From: Anderseniella sp963698275
Lineage (GTDB): Bacteria > Pseudomonadota > Alphaproteobacteria > Rhizobiales > Aestuariivirgaceae
Reading direction: 5' to 3'
Length of the DNA stretch: 64,000 bases
Assembly: GCA_963698275.1 (NCBI GenBank)
Contig: CAVOQE010000009.1
Location: 372,001-436,000, forward strand
This document shows, in pieces, positions 43,730-52,999 of this stretch; the first letter of the stretch is position 1, and the number at the start of each line of letters is the position of its first letter. The notes below the pieces were generated by a model that made no database searches, was not told the DNA's origin, and saw only the letters and a list, made by a program, of their open reading frames with translations. The translations under genes and the position numbers were made by a program.

Positions 43730-44470
43730 ATGAACATACTCAATAAGCACGGCGCACTTGAGCGCAACGTCACCCTGCTGGCAGCTTGTTCACTCGTGGT
43801 GGTCATGATCGGCGGCATCGTTGAAATCGCACCGCTGTTCTATGTGAAGAACACCATCGAGAAAGTGGAAGGCGTCAGGCCCTATTCTCCGCTTGAGCTT
43901 GCCGGTCGTGACATATATGTCCGCGAAGGCTGTTACCTGTGCCACAGCCAGATGATCCGGCCGTTCCGGGACGAAGTGGAACGCTATGGCCATTACTCAC
44001 TGGCTGCGGAATCCATGTATGACCGGCCGTTCCAGTGGGGCTCGAAACGCACCGGACCTGATCTGGCACGCGTGGGCGGCAGGTATTCCGATGACTGGCA
44101 TGTGGCGCACCTGAAGGATCCGCGTTCCGTGGTGCCGGAATCCATCATGCCGTCTTACGGGTTCCTGCTCACAACCAAGCTCGACACCAGCAACCTTGCC
44201 GGCAGCCTGAAGGCCAATGCCACGCTTGGTGTGCCCTATTCACAGGACATGATCGACCAGGCTGCCGCCGATGCCGCGGCACAGGCTGATCCCGACAGTG
44301 ACGGGGCCGATGCGGTCAAGGAGCGTTATCCGAAAGCCGTGGTCAGCAATTTCGACGGCGATGCATCAACCCTGACTGAAATGGATGCAATGGTGGCTTA
44401 CCTGCAGATGCTCGGCACTCTGGTGGACTTCAAGTCCTACGATGCCAGTTCGCAAGCCAACCAGCGCTAG
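43730..44470 (+). CDS. ccoO: cbb3-type cytochrome c oxidase monoheme subunit II
   Basis: 246 residues. One N-terminal membrane anchor (about 14-36) is followed by a periplasmic cytochrome c domain with CYLCH at residues 68-72 and the distal methionine probably in VPESIMPSYGFL. The phrases GRDIYVREGCYLCHSQMIRP and GPDLARVGGRYSDDWH are typical of CcoO/FixO. It passes electrons from CcoP to CcoN. It is 12 nt after ccoN. Confidence 0.97.
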   Translation: MNILNKHGALERNVTLLAACSLVVVMIGGIVEIAPLFYVKNTIEKVEGVRPYSPLELAGRDIYVREGCYLCHSQMIRPFRDEVERYGHYSLAAESMYDRPFQWGSKRTGPDLARVGGRYSDDWHVAHLKDPRSVVPESIMPSYGFLLTTKLDTSNLAGSLKANATLGVPYSQDMIDQAAADAAAQADPDSDGADAVKERYPKAVVSNFDGDASTLTEMDAMVAYLQMLGTLVDFKSYDASSQANQR

Positions 44471-44482
44471 GAGGCGAAAACC

Positions 44483-44650
44483 ATGGATTACAATACATTC
44501 CGTCAATTCGCCGATAGCTGGGGATTGCTCTATCTGACCATCCTGTTTGTCGGCATCGTGTTGTTCACGTTCAGGCCCGGCTCGAAAAAAATCGCGGACG
44601 ATGTTGCACAGATTCCGTTGAGAGAGGACGACGATCATGGCAAAAAATGA
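44483..44650 (+). CDS. ccoQ: cbb3-type cytochrome oxidase subunit CcoQ
   Basis: 55 residues beginning MDYNTFRQFADSWG, preceded by AGGAGG. One membrane helix (LLYLTILFVGIVLFTF) is followed by the basic FRPGSKK and an acidic tail, as in CcoQ/FixQ. It stabilises the oxidase core and associates with CcoP. It overlaps the ccoP start by 14 nt, so translation is coupled. Confidence 0.93.
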   Translation: MDYNTFRQFADSWGLLYLTILFVGIVLFTFRPGSKKIADDVAQIPLREDDDHGKK

Positions 44651-45518
44651 AATTGATGACGTCTCCGGCGTCGAAACAACCGGCCATGAATGGGACGGCA
44701 TCAAGGAACTCAACAACCCGCTGCCACGCTGGTGGCTGTGGACCTTTTACGCCTGCATCATCTGGGCAATCGGTTATGTGATCTACTATCCGGCCATTCC
44801 GCTTATTGAAGGGTCGACCATGGGTATCTCCGGTGTAACCAATCGCTCACTGCTGCATGAAGAACTGACAAGAGTCGAAGCGTCCAAGGCCAGCCTGGTG
44901 TCCAGGATTGACAGCACCGGTCTGGAAGACATTCGCGGCAACGAAGAACTGTTCCGGTTTGCCGTGGCAGGTGGCTCGTCCCTGTACAAGGTCAACTGCT
45001 CGCAGTGCCACGGCTCCGGCGCCCAGGGCGCGCCCGGGTACCCGAACCTGAACGATGATGACTGGCTGTGGGGTGGTGATCTGGACTCAATTTATCTCAC
45101 CATCAAGCACGGCGTGCGCAATGTTGACGATGACGACGCACGGCAATCGGAAATGCCGGCTTTCGGAGACGATGTGCTGGAACCGGTGCAGATTGCCGAT
45201 GTGACCCAGTATGTGTTGCAATTGTCGTCCCAGGAACATGATGCTACTGCGGCAAAGAGCGGGGCTGCAATCTTCGCGGAAAACTGTGCAGTATGTCATG
45301 GCGACGATGGCAAGGGCGGCCGCGAGTTTGGCGCGCCCAACCTGGCCGACGCCTTGTCGCTTTATGGTAACACGGCCGACACGATTGCTACCCAGATTGC
45401 CAAACCGAAGCATGGCGTCATGCCGGCCTGGGGACTGAAGCTCAGTGAGGCCGAAGTCAAGCAGCTGACTGTCTACGTACACAGCCTTGGTGGTGGTGAA
45501 CAGGCCGCGACCCAATAG
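44637..45518 (+). CDS. ccoP: cbb3-type cytochrome c oxidase diheme subunit III
   Basis: 293 residues. The N-terminal part has the CcoP signature GHEWDGIKELNNPLPRWW and a membrane helix (about 33-53). Two heme c sites follow: CSQCH at 121-125 and CAVCH at 217-221, with the distal methionines in SEMPAF and GVMPAWG. It takes electrons from soluble cytochrome c or a membrane donor and hands them to CcoO. It closes the structural operon 20 nt before ccoG. Confidence 0.97.
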   Translation: MAKNEIDDVSGVETTGHEWDGIKELNNPLPRWWLWTFYACIIWAIGYVIYYPAIPLIEGSTMGISGVTNRSLLHEELTRVEASKASLVSRIDSTGLEDIRGNEELFRFAVAGGSSLYKVNCSQCHGSGAQGAPGYPNLNDDDWLWGGDLDSIYLTIKHGVRNVDDDDARQSEMPAFGDDVLEPVQIADVTQYVLQLSSQEHDATAAKSGAAIFAENCAVCHGDDGKGGREFGAPNLADALSLYGNTADTIATQIAKPKHGVMPAWGLKLSEAEVKQLTVYVHSLGGGEQAATQ

Positions 45519-45538
45519 CATATAGGGCATTAGCCGAA

Positions 45539-47098
45539 ATGGCATCTGACACAAACGTCGAGACCTTTGATGCTGAAGCCGTCAACGCCCAGCACAATCG
45601 TGAGCTTTATGCAGCGCGCCAGAAGATCCACCCGAAACGGGCGAGCGGTTCATTCCGCTCGCTCAAATGGGTGATCATGGCGGTGACGCTGGGTATCTAC
45701 TACATCACGCCCTGGCTGCGCTGGGACCGGGGTGAATTTGCCCCGGACCAGGCCGTGCTGATCGACATGGCCAGCCGGCGGTTCTACTTCTTTTTCATCG
45801 ATATCTGGCCACACGAATTCTTTTTCGTGGCCGGAATGCTGGTCATGGCCGGTATCGGCCTGTTTCTGGTGACCTCCACAGTGGGCCGCGCCTGGTGCGG
45901 CTATACCTGCCCGCAGACCGTGTGGGTTGATCTGTTCCTGGTGGTCGAGCGGTTTTTCGAAGGCGACCGCAATGCCCGCATCAAGCTTGATGCGGCACCC
46001 TGGACCAGCGCGAAAATAGTCAAGCGGACCTCAAAGCATGTTGTATGGCTGCTGATTGCAGTGGCGACCGGCGGTGCTTGGATCTTCTACTTTGCCGACG
46101 CACCAACCCTGCTGAATGATTTTGTAACCGGCAATGCAGCCTTTGTGGCCTACGCCACCGTCGGCGTTTTGGCAGCGATGACCTACGTGTTCGGCGGCCT
46201 GATGCGCGAACAGGTATGCACCTATATGTGCCCGTGGCCCCGCATTCAGGCAGCCATGCTTGATGAACACTCCCTGACCGTCACCTATAATGACTGGCGC
46301 GGTGAACCACGCACACGCCACGCCAAAAAGGCAATCGCCGCCGGCGAGCCTGTCGGTGACTGTGTCGACTGCAATGCCTGCGTTGCGGTCTGCCCGATGG
46401 GCATTGATATACGCGACGGCCAGCAGCTTGAGTGCATCACCTGCGCCTTGTGCATCGATGCCTGCGACGGGGTGATGGAGAAAATTGGCCGCGACAAGGG
46501 TTTGATCTCCTATGCAACCTTGTCCACCTACAACCAGAATATGGCATTGGCGACCGGTGGTGCACCCGGTGCCGGTATCCAGCCACAGCTGGTCCGCCCT
46601 GAAGGCAAGCTCGCAGCCGCTGTACAGCACTTCAACTGGCGCAACGTAATCCGCGTGCGCACGGCAATCTACATGGTGATCTATGGTGCCATCGGCCTCG
46701 GTTTGCTCACAGCACTGCTGATGCGCAGTCATCTGGATGTGAATGTCCTGCATGACCGCAACCCGCAATTCGTGCAGCTCAGTGACGGGTCTATCCGCAA
46801 CGGTTACCAGATCAAGATTCTCAACATGAGAACGCAACCACGCTCATTCCGCATCACACTTGACGGACTGGACGGCGCAACCCTGAAGCTCGAAGGCAGC
46901 GATCTGGTTCAAGGCGGCAACGGCACCCTTGATGTCAAGGCAAACCAGTTGCGCAATGTCCGCGCCTTTGTCACGCTGTCGAGGGACGCCATTGCCGCCA
47001 AAACAACCGACTTTGCATTTAGGGTTGTTGACACAACCAGCGCCGACACCGTGACTGCCAATGTGCGGTTCGAAGCGCCTTCAGGCACAGGACAGTAG
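45539..47098 (+). CDS. ccoG: cbb3 oxidase accessory iron-sulfur protein (FixG/RdxA)
   Basis: 519 residues with about five membrane helices and two ferredoxin-type [4Fe-4S] motifs, CVDCNACVAVCPMG and CITCALCIDACD. Other marks are WCGYTCPQTVW and CTYMCPWPRIQAAM, whose cysteines belong to the copper-reducing site, and a C-terminal periplasmic immunoglobulin-like domain. It is an inner-membrane cupric reductase that supplies Cu(I) for oxidase assembly. It begins the ccoGHIS part, which here directly follows ccoP. Confidence 0.95.
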   Translation: MASDTNVETFDAEAVNAQHNRELYAARQKIHPKRASGSFRSLKWVIMAVTLGIYYITPWLRWDRGEFAPDQAVLIDMASRRFYFFFIDIWPHEFFFVAGMLVMAGIGLFLVTSTVGRAWCGYTCPQTVWVDLFLVVERFFEGDRNARIKLDAAPWTSAKIVKRTSKHVVWLLIAVATGGAWIFYFADAPTLLNDFVTGNAAFVAYATVGVLAAMTYVFGGLMREQVCTYMCPWPRIQAAMLDEHSLTVTYNDWRGEPRTRHAKKAIAAGEPVGDCVDCNACVAVCPMGIDIRDGQQLECITCALCIDACDGVMEKIGRDKGLISYATLSTYNQNMALATGGAPGAGIQPQLVRPEGKLAAAVQHFNWRNVIRVRTAIYMVIYGAIGLGLLTALLMRSHLDVNVLHDRNPQFVQLSDGSIRNGYQIKILNMRTQPRSFRITLDGLDGATLKLEGSDLVQGGNGTLDVKANQLRNVRAFVTLSRDAIAAKTTDFAFRVVDTTSADTVTANVRFEAPSGTGQ

Positions 47099-47101
47099 AT
47101 C

Positions 47102-47596
47102 ATGCCAGCACCGACAACACAGCCCAAGCCGTTCACAGGACGCCACATGCTGTTTGCCATGCTGGCATTCTTTGGCGTCATCATCACCGTCAACCTGACA
47201 ATGGCGGCCTTTGCCACCAGGAGCTGGACCGGACTCGTGGTGAAGAACTCCTATGTGGCGTCGCAGGCGTTCAATCGCGAACTGGAGCAGGCCAAACTGC
47301 AGGCCGCGCGCGGATGGACCGGCGACATCAGCTACAGCAACGGTGCCGTTGTGCTGTCGTTGACGGACAAGGCCGGCCAGCCGGTTGTGCTGGAGACATC
47401 GATTGTCCAGGTTGGTCGCCCGGCGTTTGAACAGGAAGATCACCGGGTTGAAATGGTGCACCAGGGCAATGGCATCTATCACGCCGAAGACAAATTGCAG
47501 CCGGGCATCTGGCAGGTATCGGTTCGCGGCACCAGCAGCCAGGGTGATTACCGCCTGGACAGCCGCCTGATCATCAAGGCGGCGCCCGCACAATGA
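47102..47596 (+). CDS. ccoH: cbb3 oxidase assembly protein (FixH-like)
   Basis: 164 residues. A short N-terminus is followed by one membrane helix (about 15-38) and a periplasmic domain with the family phrases NSYVASQAFNRELEQAKLQAARGW and LQPGIWQVSVRG. CcoH/FixH is needed for stable oxidase assembly, though its biochemical action is unclear. The gene is 3 nt after ccoG and its stop overlaps the ccoI start (ATGA). Confidence 0.92.
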   Translation: MPAPTTQPKPFTGRHMLFAMLAFFGVIITVNLTMAAFATRSWTGLVVKNSYVASQAFNRELEQAKLQAARGWTGDISYSNGAVVLSLTDKAGQPVVLETSIVQVGRPAFEQEDHRVEMVHQGNGIYHAEDKLQPGIWQVSVRGTSSQGDYRLDSRLIIKAAPAQ

Positions 47597-49917
47597 CCTG
47601 TTGCAGTGCAAGCTCGGTGCCGTCATCGGTTGCGTTGAAGAACCGGCTTGATCACGAGCGCATGCTGGCAGCGTCGCATACCATGCCCGACGGCAGCTTG
47701 CAGACCGACTTCATTGTGCCTGCCATGCACTGTATCGGCTGCATTCGCACCATTGAGCGAGGCCTGGCGAAGTTGCCGGACGTGACAAATGCACGTGCAA
47801 ACCTGTCGACCAAACGCGTCACCGTGCAATGGCAGCCCCGGGCTGATCAGCACATGAATTTTCTGCAAAACCTGGCAGACCTGGGATTTGAGGCCTCGCT
47901 GTTCGATCTGGAAGATGTCTCGAACTCGGCGCGGCAAACCGGCAGACAGTTGCTGATCTGCCTTGCCGTTGCCGGCTTTGCTGCCGCCAATGTCATGCTG
48001 TTGTCGGTGTCGGTATGGTCCGGCGCAGATGCTGAAACGACAAGACTATTCCAGCTGATATCCGGGCTGATAGCCGTACCTGCGTGCCTGTTTGCCGGAC
48101 GGCCGTTCTTCGCATCTGCGCTGGGTGCATTGCGCAAAAAACGCCTCAACATGGATGTACCCATTTCACTGGCCGTGCTGATGGCGCTGGGCATGAGCAT
48201 CCATGAAAGCCTTGTCGGGCACCATGAAACCTATTTCGATGCGTCGGTGACCCTGCTGTTCTTTCTGCTGATTGGCCGCTATCTCGACCACATGATGCGC
48301 GAGCGCGCCCACAGTGCCATACTGCAACTGTCACGGCTTGTCCCTTCAGGCGCGGTTCGCCTCAGCGCCGACGGGGCACAATCATATGTGTCGCTGAGTG
48401 ACCTGTCCGTAGGCGACGAGATCATGGTGGCGGCCGGCGAACGCGTACCGGTCGACGCCAGCGTTGTTGACGGTTTCAGTGACCTGGACCGCTCGCTTGT
48501 AACCGGTGAAAGCGCCAGCGTGGCAGCTGCCCCCGGACTTGAGATTGAAGCAGGTGTGCTCAACCTCTCAGGACCCTTGACCCTGCGGGTTACCCGGAGC
48601 GCCGATAAATCGTTCGTGGCCGAAGTCATGTCGATGATGGAGGCTGCCGAACACAGCAAGTCCGGTTATGTCCGGATTGCCGACAGGGCCGCACGCATCT
48701 ATGCGCCGGTCGTGCATATTCTTGCAGCGTTAAGTTTTGCCGGCTGGATGATTGCCACCGGCGGCGACTGGCACACCTCCATTTATGTATCGATTGCCGT
48801 GTTGATCATCACCTGCCCGTGCGCGCTTGGGCTTGCAGTTCCGATTGCCCAGGTGGTCGCGGCCAACAGGCTGTATCGATCCGGCGTCATGGTGAAGGAT
48901 GGGGCAGCGCTTGAAAAGCTGGCCGAGGTCGACACTGCCGTGTTCGACAAAACCGGTACATTGACACTCGGCACACCGCACATCTCCGGCGTTGAAGGCG
49001 GCGGCGATACGGATCACGCACTGGCGAGCCTGCTGGCAGGCCTGTCATCTCATCCGGCAGCCAAGGCTGTCGCGGGCCTGCATGAAAACCGCTCCGGCCT
49101 GTTGCTGTCCGATGTGGTTGAACATGCGGGCTTTGGTCTGGAAGCTGTGTGGAAAGCGAAGCGAATACGCCTTGGCCGGCGCGACTGGGTGGCGGAGATA
49201 TCCGCCAGCCACAACCCCGCAACCGATCATGGGTCCAGCGAGGTGTGCTTCGCTGTTGCCGGCGGTGACCTGGTCAGTTTCCGCTTGTCCGACACCATGC
49301 GCGCAGATGCCATATCCACTGTTTCCGCCTTGCGCGCTGCCGGTCTCGATCTGGAAATATTATCCGGCGATGCCGACGCACCCGTGCAAGACGTGGCAAC
49401 AGCGCTTGGTATTTCCAGGGCCCGTTGCGCACTGAAACCAGCCGACAAGGTTGCGCGCATTGAAGAGTTGCAGCACGCAGGCCACAAGGTTCTGTATGCC
49501 GGCGACGGTCTGAACGACGCGCCCGCTTTGAGTGCTGCCCATGTCTCGATTGCGCCGGCTTCCGGCTCAGATGTCGGTCGCGCTTCATCCGATCTCGTGT
49601 TCACCGGCAAGGGCTTGGGGTCGATCATGATCGCATTGTCCGTTGCGCGCAGAACCGGCAGAACTGTCCGGCAGAATTTCGCACTGGCAATCAGCTACAA
49701 TTGCATCGCCATCCCGTTTGCGGTGCTGGGCTATGTTACCCCGCTCATTGCCGCAATTGCCATGTCGGCATCATCCATCGTGGTTGTTGCCAACAGCCTG
49801 CGGCTGAACCTTGTGAGCCGCAATGAAATGCTCTCAGGTCCGGCCGCCATGGCGCCAGCGCAAACAAGCATGGAACCCGAACCACAGACCCACACCAGGC
49901 AGGAGGTCATGAAATGA
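47593..49917 (+). CDS. ccoI: Copper-translocating P-type ATPase for cbb3 oxidase (FixI)
   Basis: 774 residues. The N-terminus has extra cysteines (MTCCSAS) and a heavy-metal-associated domain with CxxC at 47-50 (AMHCIGC). P-type ATPase marks are all present: the phosphatase motif VTGESAS, the membrane CPC in ITCPCALGLAVP, phosphorylation DKTGTLT, HP-type SSHPAAKAV, and the hinge GDGLNDAPALSAAH. It exports copper to the periplasm for the CcoN active site. It overlaps ccoH and ccoS at its ends. Confidence 0.96.
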   Translation: MTCCSASSVPSSVALKNRLDHERMLAASHTMPDGSLQTDFIVPAMHCIGCIRTIERGLAKLPDVTNARANLSTKRVTVQWQPRADQHMNFLQNLADLGFEASLFDLEDVSNSARQTGRQLLICLAVAGFAAANVMLLSVSVWSGADAETTRLFQLISGLIAVPACLFAGRPFFASALGALRKKRLNMDVPISLAVLMALGMSIHESLVGHHETYFDASVTLLFFLLIGRYLDHMMRERAHSAILQLSRLVPSGAVRLSADGAQSYVSLSDLSVGDEIMVAAGERVPVDASVVDGFSDLDRSLVTGESASVAAAPGLEIEAGVLNLSGPLTLRVTRSADKSFVAEVMSMMEAAEHSKSGYVRIADRAARIYAPVVHILAALSFAGWMIATGGDWHTSIYVSIAVLIITCPCALGLAVPIAQVVAANRLYRSGVMVKDGAALEKLAEVDTAVFDKTGTLTLGTPHISGVEGGGDTDHALASLLAGLSSHPAAKAVAGLHENRSGLLLSDVVEHAGFGLEAVWKAKRIRLGRRDWVAEISASHNPATDHGSSEVCFAVAGGDLVSFRLSDTMRADAISTVSALRAAGLDLEILSGDADAPVQDVATALGISRARCALKPADKVARIEELQHAGHKVLYAGDGLNDAPALSAAHVSIAPASGSDVGRASSDLVFTGKGLGSIMIALSVARRTGRTVRQNFALAISYNCIAIPFAVLGYVTPLIAAIAMSASSIVVVANSLRLNLVSRNEMLSGPAAMAPAQTSMEPEPQTHTRQEVMK

Positions 49918-50054
49918 ACCTGCTGATGTTCCTGATCCCCATAGCCCTGTTTCTCGGATGCCTGGGACTTGCCGCTTTCATCTGGAGCCTGCGCAATGGC
50001 CAGTATGACGATCTCGACGGGGCGGCAGAACGCATTCTGGATGACGACGATTGA
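49914..50054 (+). CDS. ccoS: cbb3 oxidase maturation protein CcoS
   Basis: 46 residues, start overlapping the ccoI stop (ATGA). One membrane helix (LLMFLIPIALFLGCLGLAAF) is followed by the CcoS signature WSLRNGQYDDLDGAAERIL and an acidic end. CcoS is required for cofactor insertion into CcoN. It ends the cco cluster 10 nt before the convergent MFS gene. Confidence 0.94.
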   Translation: MNLLMFLIPIALFLGCLGLAAFIWSLRNGQYDDLDGAAERILDDDD

Positions 50055-50064
50055 CAGGGTGCCG

Positions 50065-51273
50065 TCACAAAGCCCGACCACGTGCCGGCTGGATTGCCTG
50101 CACCAGTACGCCCAACAGCAGCGCAATTCCGGCCAGCACGTAAAGCGATACCTCAAATCCGCCGGTGCGATCATACAATAGCCCGAACATCACCGGCCCC
50201 ATGACGCCGCCGATCTCGGCAAACGAGAAGAAGATGCCACCCGCAATGCCGGCGCGTTCCGGGCCGACATAATCCTGCTCGATCAGGGTCAGAATGCTGA
50301 TTGTCATCATGGCACCGGACGCAGCACCAACCAGCACCAGCCCGGCAACGAGCAATGGGTAGGACCATCCCTGCAGCGCCATGCAGCCCATCGCTGACAT
50401 CAGGAACAGGCCGATCAGGACCTTGCGCCGCCGTTTCGCCACCGCGAGCGCTGGAAACACCAGCGCTCCGATCACACCGAATACAACTGCAATGGATGCC
50501 AGGTAACCGGCCTGTGCAGCCGTCAGGCCACTGGCCCGCAATATCTCGGGCAACCAGTTGCGAAGCCCGTGATCTATTGTGAACACACCCATGCCGACAG
50601 CCAGCAGCAGCCAGGTATTGCGGTGCGAAAACAGGGCTGCCGCATCAGCCAGCCTGTACCCCTTTGGAGTTTCATTTTGTATGGTCCGCCGCTCAGCAAT
50701 TCGCTTGCCCGCCAACCAGATCAACAACCAGATGACGCCAGCGGCAACCGAACAGGCTGCCCACAGCTGAAGCACGGCGCGCCAGTCGCCAAGCATCGGC
50801 AGCAGCGTGCTCTGGGTCAGGGAATACGTCACGATCCCGGCAATCGCCGGCGCTGTAATGTAAATACCCATGGCCAGGCCGCGCTGGCTGCCAGTGAACC
50901 ATTTTGCCACTGTCTGCGGCACACCGGCAGAGACAACCGGGCCGCCGAGGCCAAAAACCGCAACGGCTGCCAGCAGCGACCAATGGCTTGCAGCCAGCGA
51001 CCGGCCGATACCGGACACGGCAATGATCATCGCAGCCAGTATCAGCATTTTCCCGGCACCCAGGCGCTGCAGGGCGAACCCGACGGGAATGGCGAGAAAG
51101 ATGTAGACAAACTGCCAGGCACCCAGCACCAGCCCCATGTCGGCGCGGCTCAAATTGAGTTCAGCCGTGATCTCGGGCACCAGTGGCGCAAGGCTGGTAA
51201 CGCTCAACCCGAAGACAAAATACAACAACCAGCAACCGGAAAGGACGACCCACTTGAAGCTGTCATCACTCAT
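50065..51273 (-). CDS. MFS transporter
   Basis: 402 residues with twelve membrane segments in two halves. Family features are the inter-helix PVGFALQRLGAGKMLI loop, GPVVSAGVPQTVAKWFTGSQRGLAMGIY and FFSFAEIGGVMGPVMFG. It resembles CynX/NimT and related anion or organic-acid carriers. It is the last gene of a long minus-strand catabolic operon and overlaps the dehydratase stop by 8 nt, so a substrate or product of that pathway is its likely cargo. Confidence 0.86.
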   Translation of the reverse strand: MSDDSFKWVVLSGCWLLYFVFGLSVTSLAPLVPEITAELNLSRADMGLVLGAWQFVYIFLAIPVGFALQRLGAGKMLILAAMIIAVSGIGRSLAASHWSLLAAVAVFGLGGPVVSAGVPQTVAKWFTGSQRGLAMGIYITAPAIAGIVTYSLTQSTLLPMLGDWRAVLQLWAACSVAAGVIWLLIWLAGKRIAERRTIQNETPKGYRLADAAALFSHRNTWLLLAVGMGVFTIDHGLRNWLPEILRASGLTAAQAGYLASIAVVFGVIGALVFPALAVAKRRRKVLIGLFLMSAMGCMALQGWSYPLLVAGLVLVGAASGAMMTISILTLIEQDYVGPERAGIAGGIFFSFAEIGGVMGPVMFGLLYDRTGGFEVSLYVLAGIALLLGVLVQAIQPARGRAL

Positions 51274-52981
51274 CGCTCACCGGTTTCATGAACGCAAAAT
51301 CGCAGCCTTCATCGGCCTGCAGTACCTGCTCGGCATAGAGCTTGTCATAGCCGCGCAAGGTCGCTGCATCGCGCGCAGTGGATTTGTAACCGGCCCGGCG
51401 CCGGTCCAGTTCCTCATCATCCACCAGCAGGTCGATTGTCTTGTTCTCGACCGACAGGCGAATGCGATCACCGTTCTGCACCAGCGCCAGCGGCCCGGCC
51501 TGGGCCGCCTCCGGTGTCACATGGAGAACAATGGTACCGAATGCCGTGCCCGACATTCGCGCATCGGATATCCGCACCATGTCCTTGACCCCTTGTGAAG
51601 ACAGTTTCTTCGGGATCGGCAGATAACCTGCCTCCGGCATGCCGGACGGGCTTGTCGGACCGGCGTTCTGCAGCACCAGGAAATCGTCTGCTGTCACATC
51701 CAGATCCGGATCATCAATGCGGGCAGCCAGATCTTCCAGCGAACTGAAGACAACTGCTCGGCCTTCCTTTTCGAACAGCGTGTCATCAGCAGCCGATCGT
51801 TTCAGGATGGCCCCTCTTGGCGCCAGGGACCCGAACAGCGCCACCAGGCCACCCTTTGGTTCCAGCGGTGACTGTGCGCTGGAAATAACCGTGCGATCTG
51901 CCGGTTCTGCCGGTTGGCTGAGCCGCTCTCCCAGCGTATCGCCGGTCACGGTCAGGCAGTCCAGGTTCAGCAATGGCTTCAATTCACGCAGCACCGCACC
52001 AAGACCGCCGGCATAGAAGAAGTCCTCCATATAGTGCGATCCGACCGGCTTCAGATTGACCAGAACCGGCGTTGTCTCGGACAGGTCGTTCAGCCAGGTC
52101 AGCGGGATATCAATGCCGGCCCTGCCTGCGATGGCCGTGAGGTGGACGATTGCATTGGTTGAACCGCCCAGCGCCAGCAATACCCGCAATGCATTCTCAA
52201 CGCTGTCGCGCGTAATGACCTGCGAGGGCCTGACCGGTTGTGCAATCAGGTTGACCGCTGCAACGCCGGTTGCCTCCGCCGCGCGCAGTCTGTCGGCATG
52301 CACCGCCGGAATCGCAGCGGTTCCCGGCAATGACATGCCGAGCGCTTCTGCAATGCATGCCATCGTCGACGCCGTGCCCATGACGGCACAGGTACCGGCG
52401 GTTGTTGCCAGTTTCATTTCAACGGTGTTGATCTCTTCACTATCGATCTCTCCTGCACGGTACTTGCCCCAGAATCGGCGACAATCGGTGCAGGCGCCGA
52501 GACGTTCTTCGCCGTGGCGCGACGTCATCATCGGACCGGCAACAATCTGCACGGCCGGCAGGTCAGCGGACATCGCCCCCATCAACTGGGCCGGCACCGT
52601 CTTGTCGCACCCGCCCATCAGCACCACTGCATCCATCGGTTGCGCGCGGATCATTTCCTCGGTGTCCATCGACATCAGGTTGCGGAATTTCAGACTGGTC
52701 GGGCTGAGAAACACCTCGCCAAGCGAAATGGTCGGAAACTCCACCGGCAGCGCACCTGCCGTCAGGACACCGCGTTTGACCGCCTCCAGCATTTCCGGGA
52801 AATGCCGGTGGCAGTTGTTGTACCCGGACGGCGTGTAGGCGATGCCGACGATTTTCTTCGACAGCATGTCGCGTGAATAGCCCATCGAGCTTGCGAAAGA
52901 CCGGCGCAGGTAAAGCGAGAAATCGCGATCACCATAGTTGGTCAGCCCCTTGGCGAGGCCGAATTCCTTACTGTCTGACAT
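51266..52981 (-). CDS. IlvD/Edd-family dehydratase (sugar-acid type)
   Basis: 571 residues. The iron-sulfur and catalytic landmarks are NCHRHFPEM, VLMGGCDKTVPAQLMGA, GACTDCRRFWGKYRAGEI, TAGTCAVMGTASTMA and the late DARMSGTAFGT. The ACTDCRRFWG text is typical of pentonate/hexonate dehydratases such as L-arabinonate dehydratase rather than biosynthetic IlvD (inference from memory). It would dehydrate a 2,3-dihydroxy acid to a 2-oxo-3-deoxy acid. The following aldehyde dehydrogenase could oxidise a semialdehyde downstream. The start is 19 nt after the aldehyde dehydrogenase stop. Confidence 0.88.
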   Translation of the reverse strand: MSDSKEFGLAKGLTNYGDRDFSLYLRRSFASSMGYSRDMLSKKIVGIAYTPSGYNNCHRHFPEMLEAVKRGVLTAGALPVEFPTISLGEVFLSPTSLKFRNLMSMDTEEMIRAQPMDAVVLMGGCDKTVPAQLMGAMSADLPAVQIVAGPMMTSRHGEERLGACTDCRRFWGKYRAGEIDSEEINTVEMKLATTAGTCAVMGTASTMACIAEALGMSLPGTAAIPAVHADRLRAAEATGVAAVNLIAQPVRPSQVITRDSVENALRVLLALGGSTNAIVHLTAIAGRAGIDIPLTWLNDLSETTPVLVNLKPVGSHYMEDFFYAGGLGAVLRELKPLLNLDCLTVTGDTLGERLSQPAEPADRTVISSAQSPLEPKGGLVALFGSLAPRGAILKRSAADDTLFEKEGRAVVFSSLEDLAARIDDPDLDVTADDFLVLQNAGPTSPSGMPEAGYLPIPKKLSSQGVKDMVRISDARMSGTAFGTIVLHVTPEAAQAGPLALVQNGDRIRLSVENKTIDLLVDDEELDRRRAGYKSTARDAATLRGYDKLYAEQVLQADEGCDFAFMKPVSDE

Positions 52982-52999
52982 ATTCTCGAGACAACCCTG